A stretch of DNA of 17,500 nucleotides from Cristatella mucedo (lineage: Eukaryota > Bryozoa > Phylactolaemata > Cristatellidae), in assembly GCA_009760855.2 (NCBI GenBank), contig WPIO01000084.1, positions 558,501 through 576,000 of the forward strand. The letters are read 5' to 3'. A program made the position numbers and the translations under genes. The notes beneath the pieces are model-generated. The model was given only the letters and a program-made list of their open reading frames with translations. It was not told where the DNA came from and did not search any database. Below are positions 16,363-17,500 of the stretch, piece by piece. Each line of letters starts with the position of its first letter. The stretch's first letter is position 1.

Positions 16363-16914
16363 ATGTCATTAGCCACAAGTCGTGTCCCAGCTTCTGTCAA
16401 GAAGGCTGCTGCAGTCAGGACACGACTCAAAAAAGGAGCACTAGACCAAGAGAACGTGAGCAACTTCCGCCCACTCTACGGTCTATCGTTTCTATTAAAG
16501 AAACTCGAACGAGTCGTGTCAGACCAGCTGTACTCATATATTGAAACTTCAAACCTTGCTAGTAAGTTCCAGTCCGGTTTTAGAGCTAGTCACTATGCAG
16601 AGTCAGCATTGCTTCGGGTGTACAGCTATCTACTTATGAATGCAGACATGGGTAGACTATCTCTGCTTGTTTTGCTTGACCTCTCTGCAGCTTATGATAC
16701 TATCGATCACCAAGTCCTTCTTGATCGTCTCTCATCTTGCATGGGCATCAATGGCACTGCATTGCAATTCAGTTCCTATCTCAGTGGAAGACTCCAGAGT
16801 ATTGATGTGAGCAGACAAAGATCATCCATGGAACCTCTGAAATATAGAGTACCTCAGGGATCAGTATTTGATACCTTTCTTAGTACTATTAAAACTCAAC
16901 TCTTGCCGATGTAA
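16363..16914 (+). pseudogene. reverse transcriptase fingers and palm of LINE copy 2
   Basis: This 183-residue frame is the best-preserved part. In order: LKKGALDQENVSNFRPLYGL (fingers), LERVVSDQLYSYIE, FQSGFRASHYAESALLRV, then LVLLDLSAAYDTIDHQVLL, which is RT motif A with the first catalytic Asp, then SSYLSGRLQSI and KYRVPQGSV, which is motif B. After VPQGSV the family usually has LGP-x-LF; here it reads FDTFL and a stop follows at 16912, before motif C. The frame starts at an internal ATG and is not a true start. Intact motif A and B show that decay is moderate, but this copy cannot encode an active enzyme. Confidence 0.95.
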
Positions 16915-17500
16915 TTGCCAAGCAAAACCGATGCTTTCACTTTATGCAGGTGACACTCAGTTGAACCTTTGCTTTGAACCCTCCCAGCCCTCCAGCACGT
17001 TGAATTCTCTCCTCATTCTCTGAATGCATTAATATCGTCCCCACATTGATGGCAGCAAACTCTCTTAAGTAGAATTATGATAATACCAGCCTACTAGTTA
17101 TGAGCAAAGTAAATGTGATTCAGAAATGAGAAATGCTAGCGCTCAAAATTGGTTCTGCCAGCATACATCCTTTTGAATCAGCACGAAATCTAGGTGTGGT
17201 ATTCCAAAGTGACCTTTAATTAGACGACCACACCAGCTCAACGGTAAATTGTGCCTACTGTCGTCTACATATCCTTGCTAAAATTCTGGCTTGTCTAGAC
17301 AGTGACACCACATCTAAGTTTGCCAATGCATTTATGGCATCTCGTCTTGACTTATATAACATACTGATTGCTGGTATAACGGCCTGTGCAGTAGGCAGCT
17401 TACAGTTAGTGAGAATCTCTACAGCTTGGTTTGGATGAGGTGAGCTTTGCAGTAACCACATAGCACCACTTCACACCGACCTGTAGTGGCTACCAGTCAA
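16915..17500 (+). pseudogene. RT motif C, thumb and C-terminal region of LINE copy 2
   Basis: In shifting plus frames: LYAGDTQLNLCF (about 16940-16975) is the catalytic motif C with the first Asp of YADD replaced by Gly; then ANSLK-x-NYDNTSLLVM, SARNLGVVFQSDL, LDDHTSSTVNCAY, LAKILACLDSDTTSKFANAF, ASRLDLYNILIAGI and LQLV. The last bases give HIAPLHTDL-x-WLPV. These are the standard post-palm blocks of CR1/L2-like RTs. Several stops interrupt it. A minus-strand open frame over 17255-17461 is only its shadow. Confidence 0.9.

Larger units (their letters stand above)
15450..17500 (+). mobile_element. LINE copy 2, CR1/L2-type, runs off the window
   Basis: In plus orientation the element shows the last strand of the apurinic endonuclease, the linker, RT fingers, palm and thumb and, at the very end, a HIAPLHTDL-x-WLPV block that usually follows the thumb. 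Stops and several frameshifts break it into pieces. It is inverted relative to copy 1 and shares its linker and thumb sequences, with noticeable divergence. It is 5'-truncated within the endonuclease, and its 3' part lies beyond 17500. The clade call rests on RT motif style. Confidence 0.9.

Noticed and set aside
17255-17461. Minus-strand 68-codon frame
   Set aside because: Antisense shadow of the RT thumb of LINE copy 2.
1-17500. CRISPR, prokaryotic operon, defence or toxin-antitoxin system
   Set aside because: No regularly spaced repeats, no gene clusters, and the repeat content (LINE, tRNA-SINE) is animal-like.

Overview
This looks like a stretch of an AT-rich metazoan nuclear genome, probably an invertebrate. 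I see no operons, ribosome-binding-site spacing, CRISPR, rRNA or prokaryotic gene density. What I can name confidently is repetitive DNA: two decayed copies of one LINE family of the CR1/L2 type, at least two copies of a tRNA-derived SINE plus a third tRNA-like head, a G-rich hexanucleotide satellite and a 50-bp tandem triplication. The species cannot be named from this sequence.

Layout. From 1.4 to 2.4 kb lies LINE copy 1 on the minus strand. It keeps its 3' tail and terminal stem-loop but has lost almost the whole reverse-transcriptase core through internal deletions. Just beyond its 5' side is a short CpG-rich stretch (2.44-2.62 kb) with two overlapping 16-bp palindromes, then a polypyrimidine tract. 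From 2.9 to 7.05 kb there are several open frames, four of them on the minus strand, that could be exons of an unrecognised gene; two are the longest non-LINE open frames in the window. From 7.7 to 11.9 kb there are two plus-strand exon-like segments with good splice signals (7717-7866 and 11776-11931), separated by long apparently non-coding DNA and one SINE. At 12.77 kb lies a (TGTGGG)8 tract. From 15.45 kb to the right edge is LINE copy 2 on the plus strand. It is more complete than copy 1, with the endonuclease C-terminus, linker, RT fingers, palm and thumb, but is broken by stops and frameshifts, has a YAGD catalytic box, and runs off the window.

How the parts relate. The two LINE copies belong to one family, and their diverged protein segments can be lined up by eye. 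Comparison shows that the breakpoint of the first deletion in copy 1 coincides with the left boundary of the tandem triplication in copy 2. No complete host gene can be assembled. All host-exon calls are low to moderate confidence because no protein family is firmly recognised and open frames of 60-110 codons are expected by chance at this base composition. I found no convincing undescribed system; the most useful leads are the LINE deletion hotspot, the minus-strand frame cluster at 3.4-7.05 kb, and the palindrome-bearing CpG-rich stretch.
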